Shown here in pieces: positions 22,544 to 29,833 of a stretch of 29,833 bases of DNA; positions within the stretch are counted from its first letter, which is position 1; each line of letters opens with the position of its first letter. The stretch lies in contig CAJUAC010000028.1 in NCBI GenBank assembly GCA_910583885.1, positions 1 through 29,833 of the forward strand, read 5' to 3'. The translations under genes were made by a program, and so were the position numbers. This stretch comes from an uncultured Oscillospiraceae bacterium. Its GTDB lineage: Bacteria; Bacillota; Clostridia; Oscillospirales; Oscillospiraceae. Under the pieces are notes generated by a model. That model made no database searches and was not told where the DNA came from. It saw only the letters and a list, made by a program, of their open reading frames with translations.

Positions 22544-24130
22544 ATGAGAGGGAAGCTGACACTGCAGCAGCGGTTGATCCTGCCTGTCATTTTACTGGGG
22601 CTGGTGGCGCTGCTGTCCAATATCCTGGCTGTTTTCAGCATCAATAATGTCCACGGCAACGCGGGTGTCATTGTGGATGAGTACATGGTCAGTGAGGGAG
22701 AGCTGGAGGGGATCCGGCGCTCCCTGACAGATATCCATCTGCTGGCGCTGTCCCATATCGTGGCCGCAGACCACGCCACCATGATCGGGCTCGTCCAGCA
22801 GATCAAGGCGGAGGAGGCGGCTCTGGATGAGAAGCTGGCCGCCTACGAGCAATTTGTCCCCGAGGACGGCACAGAGACCTACCGCGCCCTCCTGCGGGAC
22901 TATGACGCATTCAAGCACGCCCTGGTCTACTTAGTCTGCGCCAGTGCCGACAGCAAGACCCAGGATGCCTACGCCACGGCCAACGGGGACGTGGCCGCCT
23001 GCGGCAGCGCCGCGGAGGCCGGGATCGACGCCCTCTACGCAGCCGTCAGCAACCAGGCGGAGGAGGCCAAGCGCCATCTCAGCGTGGTTTACATCACCTC
23101 CGTTGTCACCAGCACCGTCACCCTGGTCCTGGGTGTGCTGCTGGTTGCGGCGGCTTTCCGGATTATCCGCAAGTATGTCGTCACCCCTATCCGCAGCGCC
23201 ATGGGGACGCTCCAGGACAGCTCCGAGCGCATCAGCGGGGTGGTGGGGGAGGTCCGCCGGCGGACCCAGACCTCCAGCGGCAGTGTCCAAAACCTCTCCG
23301 GCCTGACAGAACAGCTCTCTGCGGCCCTGGAGGAGATCGCCGGCAGCACCGCCGCCATCCGCGCCAGCGCGGCCGGCACCCAGGGCGATACCAAAGACAT
23401 GGCGGAGGAGTGCTCCGCCATCACGGCCTACTCCGCGGAGATGCGGGGGCGGGCCGAGGAGATGGAGCGCTCCGCCCAGACGGAGACGGAAACCGTCCGC
23501 GCCAAGGCGGCGGAGATCATGTCCATGCTGGACCAGGCCATTGAGAAGAGCCAGAGCGTCAGCCAGATCAGCATCCTGACCAAGGATATCCTCTCCATCT
23601 CCGCCTCCACAGACCTCATCGCCATCAACGCCTCCATTGAAGCGACCCGGGCCGGGAAGGCGGGCGAGGGCTTTGCTGTCATCGCCCGGGAGATCCGCAA
23701 GCTGGCCGACTCCTGCGCCGAGACCGCCAACCACATCCAGGAGGTCAGCACCGTCGTCACCGGCGCGGTGGACTATCTCTCCGGCAGTGCGCGGGAACTG
23801 GCAGACTATCTCGGCCAGGCAATCCTGACCCAGCTGGAGCAGTCCATCCAGGCCGGCCGGCAGTACCGGGAGGATGCGGACTATATCGGGCACTCTATGG
23901 ATGCCTTCAACGACCGGGCGGGCCGTCTGAAAACTGCTATGGACGAGAATGCCGGTTCGCTCTCCAGCATCTCCGGCGCAATCGACGGCGCAGCCTCCGG
24001 CATCACTGGCGCGGCCGGCAGCACCCGCGTCCTGGTGGACGATATGGCCGGGATCACCGCCCGCATGGATACGAACCAGGAGATTGTCGGGGAGCTGCAA
24101 AAGCAGATGGGGGTGTTCGCCAACCTGTAA
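22544..24130 (+). CDS. Methyl-accepting chemotaxis-type receptor
   Basis: This 528-residue inner-membrane receptor has TM1 at about 9-32, an extracytoplasmic four-helix-bundle-like sensor at 33-180, TM2 at about 182-206, a short HAMP-like segment and a coiled-coil signalling domain. The hairpin tip reads DLIAINASIEATRAGKAGEGFAVIAREIRKLA in the 357-388 region, with the conserved core NASIEATRAG. The core has Thr where most receptors have Ala and Lys where most have Glu. No CheR/CheB-binding C-terminal pentapeptide is visible. Ribosome site AAAGGGG precedes ATG 22544. Co-transcription with the binding-protein gene suggests a shared sensory task. Confidence 0.93.
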   Translation: MRGKLTLQQRLILPVILLGLVALLSNILAVFSINNVHGNAGVIVDEYMVSEGELEGIRRSLTDIHLLALSHIVAADHATMIGLVQQIKAEEAALDEKLAAYEQFVPEDGTETYRALLRDYDAFKHALVYLVCASADSKTQDAYATANGDVAACGSAAEAGIDALYAAVSNQAEEAKRHLSVVYITSVVTSTVTLVLGVLLVAAAFRIIRKYVVTPIRSAMGTLQDSSERISGVVGEVRRRTQTSSGSVQNLSGLTEQLSAALEEIAGSTAAIRASAAGTQGDTKDMAEECSAITAYSAEMRGRAEEMERSAQTETETVRAKAAEIMSMLDQAIEKSQSVSQISILTKDILSISASTDLIAINASIEATRAGKAGEGFAVIAREIRKLADSCAETANHIQEVSTVVTGAVDYLSGSARELADYLGQAILTQLEQSIQAGRQYREDADYIGHSMDAFNDRAGRLKTAMDENAGSLSSISGAIDGAASGITGAAGSTRVLVDDMAGITARMDTNQEIVGELQKQMGVFANL

Positions 24131-24152
24131 GCCCCGAATAGAAAATTCTATC

Positions 24153-24181
24153 TTGTCAACTTGGCCGCTGCCGCGTATAAT
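24153..24181 (+). promoter_or_regulatory. Promoter of the FapA-like gene
   Basis: TTGTCA (24153-24158) and a perfect TATAAT (24176-24181) are separated by 17 nt, starting 22 nt after the chemoreceptor stop. Confidence 0.88.
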
Positions 24182-24234
24182 GTATTATGTAATAGGTTCT
24201 GGGAAAACTGTTGAGAAAGGGCGGTGTTGTGGAC

Positions 24235-25989
24235 ATGTCACTCAAAGACAAGATCAAGTCTTTCCTGTTCGCCTCCATGGCGCGGGAGACGGCAGATACG
24301 GAGGCGCATACTGAGGAGGCCTATATACCGGAGGAAGCCCCGGAGGCCCCTGTAACCGGCGTCGTGGATGAGACCGTGCTGGAGCTGCCTTCGGACCATC
24401 CCATCCACCGCCTCTACAACCGGCGGCGGCAGGAGCATGACGGGTATCTCCCCGCCCCGCGGCTCTGCCTGGATGAGGACGGGGTCCTCCCCGCAGAGCT
24501 GGTGGAAAAGGAAAAGAAGCGTCTGAAAACGGTCCTGACCAGCGTCTGCAAGGCACGGCTGAAGGAAGTCAGCAAGATCAAGCGCAAAAGCGACGGGAAA
24601 GCCGCCGGCGATGGATCGGACAGCAAACAGCTGGAGGAGGATCTGCCGTCCCTGGATGCCCTCCCCTACTTCTTCCTCTCCGCCGATAAGCTCTACGCCT
24701 GGCTGATCGTGTTCCCGCCGGTTGGCCCGGGGGAGGAGCTGTCCCGCGAAATGCTGTACATGGCCATGATCGACAAGGAGATTTCCTACGGCGTGGATAA
24801 GCAGATGGTGGACGGGGTGAACCGGAACGAGGGGCGGTATTTCAACCTGTTTCTGATTGCCCGGGGGAAGCCCGCCTTTGACGGAAAAAACGGCAATATT
24901 GTGGACAATTTCCCGCGGGTGATCGAGCGTGTGCTGGAGGTGGACGAATTTGGGCAGGTGGACTACACCGCTTTAAATCTGATCCGCAACGTCAAGCAGG
25001 GGCAGGAGATCTGCCATCTGATCCGGCCCACCGAGGGGGAGCCGGGCCGGACTGTGCTGGACCAGGAGATCCCAGCCAAGAGCGGCAAGTCCGTGCCGCT
25101 GCCGGCGGGACGGAATACAGAGGTCAGCGAGGACGGCAATTCGCTGCTGGCCTCCATTTCTGGCCATGTGGAGTACAGCGGCCGCAGCTTCCATGTCAAG
25201 CCGGTGATGGATATCCCGGGGAATGTGGACTTCTCCACCGGGAACGTCAACTTTTTTGGGGATGTCAACGTCCACGGCGATGTACTCAGCGGCTTTACCC
25301 TCCAGGCAATGGGGAATATCCATGTAGACGGCGTGGTGGAGGCCGGCAGCACGGTGGAATCCGGCGGAGACCTGGTCGTGGTCAAGGGGATCCTGGGCGA
25401 CGGCACCACGGTTGTCCGGTCGCACCGGTGTATTTTTTCCAAGTATATTGAGAATTCTACGATTTGTGTCCGGGAGAACCTGCAAACCGACTGCATCATG
25501 AACAGCCGGGTATATTGTGACGGGGAGATCCAGGTGCGCTCAGGCCGGGGCTGCATCATGGGCGGGCGGATCTGGGCTGCCAAGAAGATCACCGCAACTG
25601 CCGTGGGCTCCGCAGCGGAGCGCAAGACGGTTGTCGTCATGGGCGGGCTGCCCTGTACGAGCTTTGAGCGGGAGAGCGCGCACAATGAGCTGAAGGAGCT
25701 GGAGCTGGAGCTGGAAAAGCTGGAGAGCCAGCTGGACAGCCCTGTCAAATCCAGCCTCCTGGGCAAGCTCCGGATCAAGATGTCCGGGACGGAAATGCGG
25801 ATGCGGCAGCTGGAGGACGACCTGATCGATATCAAGCGGGAGCTGGAGGAGCAGGGCGGCGGGCGGCTGGAGTATGGCATTGCCTACCCGGGCACGGAGA
25901 TCTGCTTCGGTGAGGAATCCCTCCGCCTGCGGCAGATCTCCCGGCAGTGCGTGGCAAAGATGGTGTGCGGGGAAATCCTTTTGATGTAG
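24235..25989 (+). CDS. FapA family protein (DUF342)
   Basis: This 584-residue protein is of the FapA/DUF342 type. An N-terminal region of about 200 residues contains charged segments. The central DUF342 domain follows from about 205, with VDGVNRNEG and IRPTEGEPGRTVLDQEIPAK (core PTEGEPGRTV). A right-handed parallel beta-helix has repeats such as VDFSTGNVNFFGDVNVHGDV and GCIMGGRIWAAKKI, and a coiled coil rich in Leu/Glu lies near 480-550. No signal peptide or membrane segment is seen, so it is cytoplasmic. In other bacteria the family is linked to polar complexes and motility control, which would fit the neighbouring chemoreceptor, but the role here is unknown. ATG 24235 is preferred over TTG 24211 and GTG 24229. 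Confidence 0.85.
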   Translation: MSLKDKIKSFLFASMARETADTEAHTEEAYIPEEAPEAPVTGVVDETVLELPSDHPIHRLYNRRRQEHDGYLPAPRLCLDEDGVLPAELVEKEKKRLKTVLTSVCKARLKEVSKIKRKSDGKAAGDGSDSKQLEEDLPSLDALPYFFLSADKLYAWLIVFPPVGPGEELSREMLYMAMIDKEISYGVDKQMVDGVNRNEGRYFNLFLIARGKPAFDGKNGNIVDNFPRVIERVLEVDEFGQVDYTALNLIRNVKQGQEICHLIRPTEGEPGRTVLDQEIPAKSGKSVPLPAGRNTEVSEDGNSLLASISGHVEYSGRSFHVKPVMDIPGNVDFSTGNVNFFGDVNVHGDVLSGFTLQAMGNIHVDGVVEAGSTVESGGDLVVVKGILGDGTTVVRSHRCIFSKYIENSTICVRENLQTDCIMNSRVYCDGEIQVRSGRGCIMGGRIWAAKKITATAVGSAAERKTVVVMGGLPCTSFERESAHNELKELELELEKLESQLDSPVKSSLLGKLRIKMSGTEMRMRQLEDDLIDIKRELEEQGGGRLEYGIAYPGTEICFGEESLRLRQISRQCVAKMVCGEILLM

Positions 25990-26017
25990 GTGTATCGTAC
26001 GAAAATCCATCTCTGCT

Positions 26018-26066
26018 ATGCAGGAGGCGCGGGCCCTGATGGGCCCGCGCCTCCTGCATTTGATTT
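26018..26066 (+). terminator. Terminator after the FapA-like gene
   Basis: A perfect 19-bp stem (26018-26036 with 26041-26059) has a TGAT loop and is followed by TTGATTT. It lies between convergent genes. Confidence 0.88.
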
Positions 26067-26070
26067 GAAA

Positions 26071-26096
26071 ATTGCCTGCGTATCCCAGGGATACGC
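26071..26096 (-). terminator. Weak terminator of the zinc-ribbon gene
   Basis: GCGTATCC (26078-26085) pairs with GGATACGC (26089-26096), followed on the minus strand by AGGCAATTTT. Confidence 0.5.
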
Positions 26097-26122
26097 GGCC
26101 CCCTGCCATGAGGAGCAGGGCG

Positions 26123-26974
26123 TCACTCCGCGTTCCCTACTTCGTTGAATTCCAGGGAGGTCAGTTCATCACCTGTAAACTGCGCCCGGAAAGCCTGGGT
26201 GGTCTCCTTGCCGGTCCCATCCTTGGCGGTTACGGTGGATTGGACCGTCACCGTCTCCTCCTCCAACGTATAGCTCCAGTTGCTCTTGGAGGGGAACACA
26301 GCAGTCTCCGGGAAGGTCAGGCGCCCCCTGACTGCGGACAGGGTTGCACTCAGGTACTCGTCCCTCTGCTCCGGGCCCAAATAGTAGTCCGTAACCTTAG
26401 AGACGACCCGCCCGTTGGTATAGATGTCGTGCTCCAGGAAGGTAATCGACTCCACTGTCTTTGTCTCATTGAGCATCTGTACGACAATCGCGTCCTCCAC
26501 ATCCATAAAGCGCTCAGTGGCCTCGTCGCTGACAGCGTAGCTGGTGCGCTTGGACCCGGCCTTGACCGTCCGGATCTCACTGACCTCCTGGAAACCGCAC
26601 TCCGAGAGGACAGCCAGGACGGCCTCCTCCTGCTTTGCCGACAGCCCCATGGCCTGGCCCAGCATCGTGTCCGACACGGAGGAGAGGAACGGCAGGGCAA
26701 CCGGGAAGCTGAACACCGCAATCGAGACCGAGGTGGCGGCGAGCAGCACTATGATAGGCACAAGGATCAGGAGCAGCTTGTTGCCGCCCTTCTGCTTCGC
26801 TTCACAGTTGGGGCAGACCTTGGCCTTCTTGGGGATCTCCGCCTCACAATTGGGGCAGATTTTGACCTGTGGCGCCTTCTCCTTCTTTTCCTTCTTCTCT
26901 TTTTTCCCTTTTTTCTCTTTCTTTCCCTTCTTGGGCTTTTCCTCTGTTGTCTGGTTCGTTTCTTTCTCGCTCAT
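26123..26974 (-). CDS. Membrane-anchored zinc-ribbon protein of unknown function
   Basis: This 283-residue protein begins with a very lysine-rich segment (about 13-34, KKGKK/EKKEK repeats). A double-CxxC zinc ribbon follows, with C40, C43, C54 and C57 (CPNC...CPNC), then a transmembrane helix at about 66-89 and an external domain of about 190 residues with no recognised family. The topology is probably ribbon inside and large domain outside. The external part has strand-rich stretches such as WSYTLEEETVTVQSTV and one Cys. Its function is unknown. It is transcribed alone and divergently from the T-box unit, from an extended -10 promoter. Confidence 0.8.
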   Translation of the reverse strand: MSEKETNQTTEEKPKKGKKEKKGKKEKKEKKEKAPQVKICPNCEAEIPKKAKVCPNCEAKQKGGNKLLLILVPIIVLLAATSVSIAVFSFPVALPFLSSVSDTMLGQAMGLSAKQEEAVLAVLSECGFQEVSEIRTVKAGSKRTSYAVSDEATERFMDVEDAIVVQMLNETKTVESITFLEHDIYTNGRVVSKVTDYYLGPEQRDEYLSATLSAVRGRLTFPETAVFPSKSNWSYTLEEETVTVQSTVTAKDGTGKETTQAFRAQFTGDELTSLEFNEVGNAE

Positions 26975-27036
26975 TCCTTCTTCACTCCTCTTTTCTCTCC
27001 TGCCCCGCCAGGGCAGGCGGGGGTAATGTCCAGCTT

Positions 27037-27065
27037 ATTATACCAGTTCTTACGGGTCCGCGCAA
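27037..27065 (-). promoter_or_regulatory. Promoter of the zinc-ribbon gene
   Basis: On the minus strand, TTGCGC (27060-27065) and TATAAT (27037-27042) are separated by 17 nt, with an extended -10 TGG. Confidence 0.83.
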
Positions 27066-27099
27066 GACTGGAAGGCACAGCTGCATTGAAAATTTCCTC

Positions 27100-27128
27100 T
27101 TGACAAACGGCGGGATATCGTGTAAACT
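27100..27128 (+). promoter_or_regulatory. Promoter of the T-box unit
   Basis: A perfect TTGACA (27100-27105) and TAAACT (27123-27128) are separated by 17 nt. It is divergent from the zinc-ribbon promoter, with only 34 bp between the two -35 boxes. Confidence 0.88.
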
Positions 27129-27149
27129 TCCCAACAAGTAAATCAGTCA

Positions 27150-27426
27150 ATGGAAAAGCAATGACGAAGACGGACGGAGCGGTCCGCTTGCAGAGAGCCG
27201 GGGATTGGTGGGAGCCCGGCAGTGAGACGCTTCAGAGTCCCATCCCTTCTGAGCTGGAGGCCCGAACGCCCATGGCAAGTAGATGTCTCCCGTGATTGCC
27301 GCGTTAGTGCATAGGGCTTGTTGGAGCCCGATAAGCGGCGCCGTTTTGGGCGCAATTTGAGTGGTACCGCGGGTGCATAATCAGTTTATGAACTCGTCTC
27401 AAAGGATTCCTTTGAGACGGGTTTTT
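27150..27426 (+). ncRNA. T-box leader (tRNA-sensing riboswitch)
   Basis: Stem I has the AGAGAG bulge (27192-27197) and an apical hairpin GCCGGG/CCCGGC enclosing GATTGGTGGGAG (GGNTG-type). The antiterminator carries the T-box core GTGGTACCGCGGGTG (27361-27375). The terminator stem CGTCTCAAAGG (27395-27405) pairs with CCTTTGAGACG (27409-27419), followed by GGGTTTTT. Aligned by spacing to TGAGC as in the remembered Geobacillus glyQ leader, the specifier would be ATC (27242-27244), that is Ile. CAT or another nearby triplet cannot be excluded. Uncharged tRNA should allow readthrough into the fusion synthetase gene. Confidence 0.93.
27395..27426 (+). terminator. Regulated terminator of the T-box leader
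   Basis: An 11-bp perfect stem with the loop ATT is followed by GGGTTTTTC. It is mutually exclusive with the antiterminator that uses the T-box core. Confidence 0.9.
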
Positions 27427-27468
27427 CTTTTTCACAAAACCAATGATGCGATCATGGAGGAACGACCT

Positions 27469-29742
27469 ATGGACACAACCCACGTTTCAAGCCAGCTGCT
27501 GGAAATGGCCTTCCGTATCCGGGAGATGCGGGGGATCTGCGGCTTCTCCGAGGAGGAGATGGCCCAGAAGACGGACACCACCCTGGCGGAGTACCGCACC
27601 TATGAGGCGGGGCGGGCGGATTTGCCCTTCACCTTCATCCACAAGTGCTCCCTGGCCTTCGGCATCGGCATCACCGACCTGCTGGAGGGCCGCAGCGCCA
27701 ACCTCTCCAGCTACACCATCACCCGGCGGGGCCAGGGCCAGCAGACCGCCAAGGAGCCGGGCATTGAGATCAGCAACCTGGCCCCCCTTTTCCGCAACAA
27801 GCTGGCGGAGCCCTACTACTGCACCTATGACTACGACGAATCCCAGCAGCGGATGCCCATCCACCTGACCACCCACGCGGGCCAGGAGTTTGACATTGTC
27901 CTCTCCGGCCAGCTGAAGATCCAGGTGGGCGAACATACAGAGGTACTGGGCGAGGGCGACAGCATCCTGTACAACTCCTCCACGCCCCACGGCATGATCG
28001 CCGTAGGGGGGAGCAAGTGCGTATTCTGCGCAGTGGTGATCTCCGGGGAAAAGGCGGATGAGCGGTCTGTGCGCCGCTCCATTGTCGAGGCCCGCTCCAG
28101 CGAGGACTATGTCTGCAAGCCCTTTATCCACGCCGTGGAGGACGAGCGTGGGGTGCTCCAGTCCCTCACCTTCCCCAACGCGGACAAATTCAACTTTGCC
28201 TTTGACTGTGTGGACGCCATCGCTGCCAAGTACCCGGCCAAGCTGGCCATGCTGCATCTGGATAAGCACAAGCAGGAGCGCCGGTTCACCTTTGAGGACA
28301 TGAGCCGGGCCTCCGGCCGGGCGGCCAACTACTTCAAGGCCCTGGGCATCAAGCGGGGCGACCGGGTGATGCTGGTGCTCAAGCGGCACTACCAGTTCTG
28401 GTTTGCCATCCTGGGCCTGCACAAGCTGGGGGCGGTGGCGGTCCCGGCCACAAACCTGCTCCAGGAGCACGACTTCTCCTACCGCTTCAACGCCGCAGGC
28501 ATCAGCGCCATCCTCTGCACCGCCGACGGCGACGCGGCCCACCAGGTGGATCTGGCGGAGAAGGACAGCCCCACCCTAAAGCTGAAGATTATGGTTGGCG
28601 GGGAGCGTCCGGGCTGGCACAGCTTCGACGAGGAGTACACCATGTACCGCAGCAAGTACGAGCGCACGGAGGACGCGCCCTGCGGCGAGGATATGATGCT
28701 CATGTTCTTCACCAGCGGCACCACCGGCTATCCCAAGATTGCCGCCCACAGCTACCAGTACGCCCTGGGCCACTACATCACCGCCAAATATTGGCACTGC
28801 GTCCACGCCGACGGCCTGCACTTCACCATCAGTGAAACCGGCTGGGGCAAGGCTCTGTGGGGCAAGCTCTATGGGCAATGGCTGTGCGAGGGGGCGGTGT
28901 TCACCTACGACTTTGACAAGTTTGAGGCGTCGGATATCCTGCCCCTGTTTGCCAAATATCACATCACCACCTTCTGCGCGCCGCCAACCATGTACCGCAT
29001 GTTTATCAAGGATGACCTGAGCAAGTACGACCTGAGCAGCATCAAGCACGCCACCACCGCCGGCGAGGCCCTCAACCCGGAGGTATTCCGCCAGTTTGAG
29101 GCACAGACCGGTCTGCAAATCTACGAGGGCTTCGGCCAGACGGAGACCACCCTGACCATCGGCAATCTGATTGGCAACAAGCAGAAGATTGGCTCCATGG
29201 GCAAACCCATCCCCACTTACGACCTGGTCCTGGTGGACAGCGACGGCAACGAGGTGGCCCGGGGGGAGAACGGCGAGATCTGCATCCGTGCCAGCAAGGA
29301 GACCGGTGTCCCCTGCGGCCTGTTCAGCGGCTACTACCGGGATGGGGCGCAGACGGAGGAGGTCTGGCACGACGGGCTCTACCACACCCGGGACGTGGCG
29401 TGGCAGGATGAGGACGGCTACCTGTGGTACGTGGGCCGGGCGGACGATGTGATCAAATCCTCCGGCTACCGGATCGGGCCCTTTGAGATTGAGAGCGTTA
29501 TCATGGAGCTGCCCTATGTGCTGGAGTGCGGCGTGTCCGCCGCGCCGGACGAGATCCGTGGCCAGGTGGTCAAGGCAAGCATTGTCCTTGTCCCCGGCAC
29601 CGAGGGGACCGAGGAGCTGAAAAAAGAAATCCAGGCTTATGTCAAGAAGCACACTGCGCCCTATAAATACCCCCGCATTGTCGTCTTTCAGGATGAGCTC
29701 CCCAAGACCATCAGCGGGAAGATCATGCGCAACAAGCTCTGA
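27469..29742 (+). CDS. XRE-cupin-acyl-CoA synthetase fusion protein
   Basis: This 757-residue protein joins three parts. Residues about 10-75 are an XRE-type helix-turn-helix (FSEEEMAQKTDTTLAEYRTYE core EEMAQKTD). Residues about 130-192 are a cupin with HAGQEFDIVLSG and STPHGM. From about 225 it is an adenylate-forming synthetase with the P-loop-like TSGTTGYPK (about 413-421), GFGQTE, the hinge-region YHTRDVAW and GRADDVIKSSGYRI, and the catalytic Lys751 in TISGKIMRN. It resembles medium-chain or aryl acyl-CoA synthetases. It may activate a branched or aryl carboxylate to its CoA ester. ATG 27469 follows GGAGG (27456-27460) with 8-nt spacing. The T-box upstream links expression to tRNA charging. 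Confidence 0.9.
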   Translation: MDTTHVSSQLLEMAFRIREMRGICGFSEEEMAQKTDTTLAEYRTYEAGRADLPFTFIHKCSLAFGIGITDLLEGRSANLSSYTITRRGQGQQTAKEPGIEISNLAPLFRNKLAEPYYCTYDYDESQQRMPIHLTTHAGQEFDIVLSGQLKIQVGEHTEVLGEGDSILYNSSTPHGMIAVGGSKCVFCAVVISGEKADERSVRRSIVEARSSEDYVCKPFIHAVEDERGVLQSLTFPNADKFNFAFDCVDAIAAKYPAKLAMLHLDKHKQERRFTFEDMSRASGRAANYFKALGIKRGDRVMLVLKRHYQFWFAILGLHKLGAVAVPATNLLQEHDFSYRFNAAGISAILCTADGDAAHQVDLAEKDSPTLKLKIMVGGERPGWHSFDEEYTMYRSKYERTEDAPCGEDMMLMFFTSGTTGYPKIAAHSYQYALGHYITAKYWHCVHADGLHFTISETGWGKALWGKLYGQWLCEGAVFTYDFDKFEASDILPLFAKYHITTFCAPPTMYRMFIKDDLSKYDLSSIKHATTAGEALNPEVFRQFEAQTGLQIYEGFGQTETTLTIGNLIGNKQKIGSMGKPIPTYDLVLVDSDGNEVARGENGEICIRASKETGVPCGLFSGYYRDGAQTEEVWHDGLYHTRDVAWQDEDGYLWYVGRADDVIKSSGYRIGPFEIESVIMELPYVLECGVSAAPDEIRGQVVKASIVLVPGTEGTEELKKEIQAYVKKHTAPYKYPRIVVFQDELPKTISGKIMRNKL

Positions 29743-29793
29743 TCTTTTTACCCCTGCCGGGGCGGGCCTGTTTTTTCCCCAGGGCAACAGCAT

Positions 29794-29821
29794 TTGAAAT
29801 TCTGAGAAAATGTGATAAACT
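29794..29821 (+). promoter_or_regulatory. Promoter for the next gene, beyond the window
   Basis: TTGAAA (29794-29799) and TAAACT (29816-29821) are separated by 16 nt. The same unusual -10 hexamer is used by the T-box unit. It suggests that the downstream gene has its own transcript. Confidence 0.55.
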
Positions 29822-29833
29822 GGGAAATATGGA

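Noticed and set aside
29745..29780. Terminator after the fusion synthetase gene
   Set aside because: CCCC-TGCC-GGGG is only 4 bp and is separated from the TTTTTT run, so it is too weak to list as a feature.

Overview
The window looks like a chromosomal piece of a GC-rich, anaerobic gut member of the Clostridia, most likely Oscillospiraceae-like (the Flavonifractor/Lawsonibacter/Intestinimonas neighbourhood). This rests on gene content and style: pyruvate phosphate dikinase, a holB-ricT pair, a T-box leader, siroheme/ferredoxin sulfite-reductase-like and CoA-disulfide-reductase-like enzymes, a FapA-like protein, strong AGGAGG ribosome sites and near-consensus sigma-A promoters. The genus is inference. 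No rRNA, tRNA or CRISPR array was seen.

Layout. 1-491: the first 15 codons of a leftward gene that runs off the edge (possibly TnsA-like), a cluster of CCCAAAAACG-type repeats, then a 248-bp element with 36-bp terminal inverted repeats that ends 9 bp from the ppdK stop codon and carries a bidirectional terminator. 492-3125: ppdK (minus). 3391-5635: holB and ricT (plus), the latter with a long basic Pro-rich tail. 5730-6344: a hexapeptide acetyltransferase. 6649-8583: glutamine-dependent NAD synthetase behind a leader of about 200 nt that contains a large inverted repeat. 8666-10729: two COG0523/CobW-type GTPase-like proteins, the first with five 14-residue His/Cys-rich tandem repeats, the second fused to a domain resembling the C-terminus of TIGR03943/DUF1980 proteins. 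10867-13904 (minus): a siroheme/ferredoxin reductase and a CoA-disulfide-reductase/rhodanese fusion, separated by 455 bp of nested palindromes. 14094-14966 (minus): homocysteine S-methyltransferase. 15221-17612 (minus): a three-gene ABC-2 exporter operon. 17867-21106 (plus): a TmrB-like P-loop protein, an XdhC-family protein and a COG2509-type flavoprotein. 21272-25989 (plus): an orphan solute-binding lipoprotein, a chemoreceptor and a FapA-family protein. 26123-26974 (minus): a membrane-anchored zinc-ribbon protein. 27100-29742 (plus): a T-box leader in front of a protein joining an XRE DNA-binding domain, a cupin and an acyl-CoA synthetase.

How the genes may work together. The two CobW-like proteins form a probable metal-handling pair. 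The reductase pair at 10867-13904 points to reduced-sulfur metabolism. The binding protein and chemoreceptor share a promoter and lack transporter genes, which suggests sensing. The T-box ahead of the synthetase suggests that tRNA charging controls carboxylic-acid activation, as would fit amino-acid salvage by reductive carboxylation. A family of two-part palindromes (5642-5703, 6474-6619, 13951-14090) is dispersed between genes, and its GC stems differ in sequence while keeping their pairing.
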